Origin: Lichtheimia corymbifera B2541
Taxonomy: Eukaryota > Mucoromycota > Mucoromycetes > Mucorales > Lichtheimiaceae
Assembly (NCBI GenBank): GCA_000697475.1
Contig: JNEU01001102.1
Coordinates: forward strand, 149,812 to 213,811
Length of the DNA: 64,000 bases
Direction: 5' to 3'
In this document: positions 60,562-64,000 of the stretch, piece by piece
How positions within the stretch are numbered: the first letter of the stretch is position 1
How the letters are laid out: each line of letters opens with the position of its first letter
Made by a program: the position numbers and the translations under genes
Notes under the pieces: generated by a model
What the model was told of the DNA's origin: nothing
Databases searched by the model: none
The model's input: only the letters and a program-made list of their open reading frames with translations

Positions 60562-60704
60562 GGTGTGAACAAGAAGATAGACAAAGGTCCCAAAAATTAC
60601 TGGCAGGCGCGTGTGCGACATTCACGCGCGTGTAGCACAAGTCCGATTCTGAACAAACGATATGACCACTCTATCAATTCATGCATCCTCCTCAACGCAC
60701 ATAC

Positions 60705-60925
60705 TTTTGTCACCTACAAAATCACCCTTTCAAAAGACAAATGGATTTATCAGCTGTTGATTTTATATCACTCGACTTAGTGCTCCAAGGTGCTTGACCT
60801 TTTTATCAGTTCGATCAATCATGACAACAAGTCCCCCCAACTCATGTAATAAAAACACTGTCATACGCCATTTCCTTCTACTTGTATGCACATTATCATC
60901 AACAGCCTTTGGTTAGTATCCGGGG
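60705..60925 (+). repeat. Copy 3 (partial) of the dispersed promoter/first-exon repeat
   Basis: It starts GTCACCTACAAAATCACCC and follows copies 1 and 2 through GGATTTATCAGC, CCAAGGTGCTTGACC and ATCAACAGCCTTTGGTTAGT. The start codon is lost (ACAGCC for ATGGCC), so this copy is degenerate. Confidence 0.55.
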
Positions 60926-60949
60926 TATTTTATGTGAGATAATGCATAA

Positions 60950-62900
60950 TGGATTAAGCTTACAATGAGCCAAGCTTATGTAATAACAAGCACTATGTAG
61001 AGCATCATCACTTTCGTATTCAGTAACTTTTGCAATACAAAGCCTTCTAGAAATCCCCTCTACCTTGCTATCGACTATCATATAATAAAGCTTTAGCGAA
61101 TGTAACAAAAACATCCCGATACTATGATGCAATGTAAATGATCCAATTTCTTGCATCTCGGCCTTCAACTTCTATTTCCCCTTTTCAATCCACCAACCAA
61201 CCAAGTAATCCGCTTCTTGCACATAAGCTAATAGTATGATTCCCTCTATATATGATGTTGAATCCAATTTTCATTCAATGAAACATTCGAATAGCAGCAT
61301 ATGGTACAGTAGTGTGGGTGTTTATCAAGCAAATATGGTAAAGGAACAGTGTTGAGAATTGGGTAAGAAACGGGTGAATCACATAGAGATAACAGGGATA
61401 ATTGTGACCTGGTATTCTTGGTTGCCACCGTCATAATCATTCTTCATTCATGATTGCAAAATAGATGCTGCGTGCATCGAATCGAATACTCCAATATCAT
61501 CCATGGCTGTAAACATCTTCGTCAATGCCGTTTGATCCACCATCATCCTCTGTATCCAATGATATGATTCATCCTTCCGACTGGCAACGCATCCATTCCT
61601 CCATACCCGTTTGCAAAAAATCCAGCATGTCGAAAAGAGCCATGTGATCGATTCCTTCTCCATCCGGCTGTTGGCCCAATGTCTTGGTTGGTCACTTGCA
61701 TGGTATCACTCAAACTGAATATCACATTCCCAAGGGATTCAACCCAATCAATATACCCAATTCCCTTCCATCCCATGTGACAAAGCTATACAGAGATCCA
61801 AATCGATGTATTGAAGAAAGTCGCTACGCGTCAATAAAGCTGCTTCTATACAATGACTATGTGCTGTTACGTTTGGTTGTGTGGAGAGCGTGTTGTAGTA
61901 GAAAGACAAGGTTGTGAGTGCTGTATGAAACAATGGAATAAAGACATCGCTAATAGCAACTGCTGGAATGAATGCTGTTACGCTCGATCATGGTAGAGGA
62001 GTGTACAAGAGAAGGTGTCGTGTCGAGAAACGTGGGTGTTGTAGTGGGTTGCACACGGCATGGAGTTGCCATTCAGTCAAAGACAGTCGGGTCAAGACAG
62101 CTGTGGGATTGACATGATGGGCTGAAGCAGTACAATCGTTTGCAGATTGTAGCTGTACTTGAATGGAGCAGCAGTTGAGAATGGGAAGAAGAGGCAGTGA
62201 GCTGCGAGTGGAAGAAGTGGAAATTAAATAGGCCAGACACTGTCAGACATACATACACACACACTGAAATCAATCCCTGACCTCGAGATTACCTCTCTCA
62301 AACCTGAAACTTGCACACACGGTGCTCTATGACATGCTGATCAACTTTGTCTTAATAACCAACTCACACTTCATTTGAAAATTTCGAATGGGAGAGCATA
62401 ATGGAGGATTGACTATGACGGATGGAAATTGGGAAAGCGCCGGATTTATGAAAAAGTCATTTAGTATGTAGTTTCTTGGGATTCCCCATCTCGCACTTGA
62501 AACTTGGTCAGAAGGTACTCTCGCACATGCTGATCAACTTCATTCATTTAAAAACCGCATGGTTCATTATGTACATTTTGAATGCCGGCCAGCCCAAATG
62601 TAGGAGAAAAGTACAGTAGACGCTCCTGCTCCCCGAGATTGCCCACCTCAAACCTGAAACTTTCACACAATGCCCTTTAGACCACGCCGAGCAATTTAGT
62701 TCTCATAAAGAGGCCAGGGTTCATTATGAAAACCTTGTATGTAGGCGAGACGACGAAGAGATAAAAAGATAAATAGGTTTTACGGCCGTGCGCGCCGATA
62801 TTGCCCATCGCGACCCCGAAACTTGGTCAGGAGGTGCTGTCGGTCATGCTGATCAACATCGTTCTCATAAAGCCTCTACACTTCATTATGGAGATTTGGA
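60950..62900 (-). repeat. Right arm of the large inverted pair, with inverted four-unit array
   Basis: The reverse complement follows 29.36-31.69 kb in order: the TTGATCAG-type units (inverted TGATCAA anchors near 62338, 62531 and 62849, and a weak one near 62689), then the GTCTTTGACTGAATGGCAA block at 62065-62083, and then GATTGGATCATTTA-like text ending near 61150. Many substitutions and stops are present, so the duplication is old. Confidence 0.7.
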
Positions 62901-63064
62901 GAAACAGGTACCTTCGTGTTTTACCTATGTTATAAGCGTGATGCCATAGGAAAGGTGGTGTTTGTTCATTGTGAAGCAGCTTGACCCTGATAGAGCGGAA
63001 GATGCAGAGGGACTACTTTGTGTCACATAGCTCATTTGCATGATACTTCACAACTAACTAAGAT

Positions 63065-63485
63065 CACTTGCCATATAGCATCACGCTTACAGCATATGTA
63101 AAACATAAAGGTGACTGTATCTCTAAACTTTACAATGAAACGTGTGGTCTTCAATCGAACAAAGTTGCTCGTCGGGGTGAAGCGCACCTTGGGTGCAAGT
63201 TTCACGATCAGGCTCGTCGATCCTAGATTTCGCAATGTCACCACCAGCCTCGTCGAAAAAAAATTCTCGAGGTCGACCAGATTCAATTTGGCTGGTGGTG
63301 ACATTGGGTGAATCTGAGAATGGCCACGACGATCGTGAAACTTTCACACAAGGTGCGCTTGGCCCCGCCGCGCAACTTTGTTCGATTGAAGACCACACGT
63401 TTCATTGTAAAGTTTAGAGATACAGGCACTTTTATGTTTTACATATGCTGTAAGCGTGATGCTATATGGCAAGTGGTCTTAGTTA
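63065..63485. repeat. Foldback element with inside-out arms
   Basis: CACTTGCCATATAGCATCAC at 63067 inverts to GTGATGCTATATGGCAAGTG ending about 63475. Inward, GTCTTCAATCGAACAAAGTT (63148-63167) inverts to AACTTTGTTCGATTGAAGAC (about 63376-63395). A second inverted pair in the centre is GACATTGGGTG/CAATGTCACC with TCGACC. It uses the same arm as the 32.4-33.2 kb foldback, but the GTTCG end points inward here and outward there. Confidence 0.8.
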
Positions 63486-63489
63486 GTTG

Positions 63490-64000
63490 TGAAGTATCAT
63501 TATCGTTGGTCACCAGGTCACCGAAAATTGTGACCAACCCCGCCAAATTTTTGGCAGGGTCACAAGCGGGGGTAGGCAAGATACCTGCGTAAAATTGCGC
63601 CAAAGCGCAATATACCACAGGTACCCTATACCGTTGGTCACAGAATAGCACATAGCTAATTTTATATGATTGATGATATATAAAATGACTACATATTTTG
63701 AAGGTACTACATATGGATCATTCATCAATGCTGGAGGAGCCTACTAACACCTATGTTTGCCTAGTTGAATATATACAACGGATGTATGCCACGATATGTG
63801 ATAGATAAACACTTAATAGCGTCCTTGTATTATACACGAGATGACTAGCGTTGATTTATTCAATGTATGATGTTATGGATATTCTATTACTTTCTTTCAC
63901 GTGTGTGTGTGTGTGTGCGTCTGCGCGCGAGCTAAGCATCCAATCCTAAATGACATGCATGACCAGTTAGACGATGTTCAACGTAATAATGCTATTCATA
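63490..64000. other. Terminal region with small hairpins and (GT)n
   Basis: TTGGTCAC..GTGACCAA (about 63504 and 63530), GCCAAATTTTTGGC at 63543-63556 and GCGCCAAAGCGC near 63597 form a cluster of short inverted repeats. GTTGGTCAC recurs at 63633. A (GT)n run lies at 63902-63919. No gene is seen. Confidence 0.5.

Noticed and set aside
1..64000. CRISPR arrays, operons, prophage
   Set aside because: The window is intron-rich fungal nuclear DNA. The only regular repeats are the 196-bp tandem repeat and the TTGATCAG units, whose units lack repeat-spacer structure.

Overview
The window is nuclear DNA of an early-diverging filamentous fungus, most like Mucoromycota (Mucorales). Almost every gene is cut by 45-95 nt introns with GTAAGT-type donors. 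The recognisable proteins are fungal housekeeping and cell-wall proteins: a P5B ATPase, a GH18 chitinase, Mtc6, tricalbin, Rpc25, Psf1 and condensin Ycg1. The gene-poor parts hold fragments that look like a multicopy hypothetical family common in that phylum. The assignment rests on protein and intron style only; no rRNA or marker gene is present.

Layout. 1-2.0 kb: 3' part of a P5B cation/polyamine ATPase. 2.8-4.6 kb: secreted GH18 chitinase. 4.7-13.6 kb: rearranged accessory block with an intact F-box gene, a 196-bp tandem repeat, a broken chitinase/F-box chimera, reverse-transcriptase scraps and unidentified decayed coding DNA. 13.9-26.4 kb: gene-dense block with an Ubc6-type E2 (+), GINS Psf1 (-), a small secreted peptide (+), a Hul5/UBE3C HECT ligase (-), an uncertain repeat-associated gene (+), Pol III subunit Rpc25 (+) and Mtc6 (-). 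27.1-35 kb: repeat block with a Ty3-like RT/RNase H interrupted by a Helitron piece, an alternating tandem repeat array, foldback elements and a decayed family gene. 35.8-60.6 kb: gene-dense block with a tricalbin (-), poly-Q C2H2 factor (+), RING E3 (-), RRM/NCOA5-like protein (+), sepiapterin-reductase-like SDR (+), PPxY membrane protein (+), HTH/SANT protein (-), MoaB/CinA-fold protein (-), two small Cys-containing secreted proteins (-) and condensin Ycg1 (-). 60.7-64 kb: a second repeat block, largely an inverted diverged copy of the 29-32 kb block.

How the genes relate. There are no operons; neighbours are convergent or divergent single genes. Three ubiquitin-pathway genes (Ubc6 E2, HECT E3, RING E3) and an F-box gene lie in the window, and two chromosome-maintenance genes (Psf1, Ycg1), but I see no evidence that they are co-regulated. 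Four genes encoding secreted products (chitinase, 56-aa peptide, 8-Cys protein, NAN/QGG protein) share a TATA box 50-85 nt before the ATG.

The best candidate for something undescribed is a repeat superfamily with a 155-193 bp unit built around TTGATCAGCATG. It occurs as a six-unit array at 29.4-30.3 kb, as an inverted four-unit array at 62.3-62.9 kb, and as part of the arms of long foldback palindromes at 32.4-33.2 and 63.1-63.5 kb. In those two palindromes the same arm has opposite topology.
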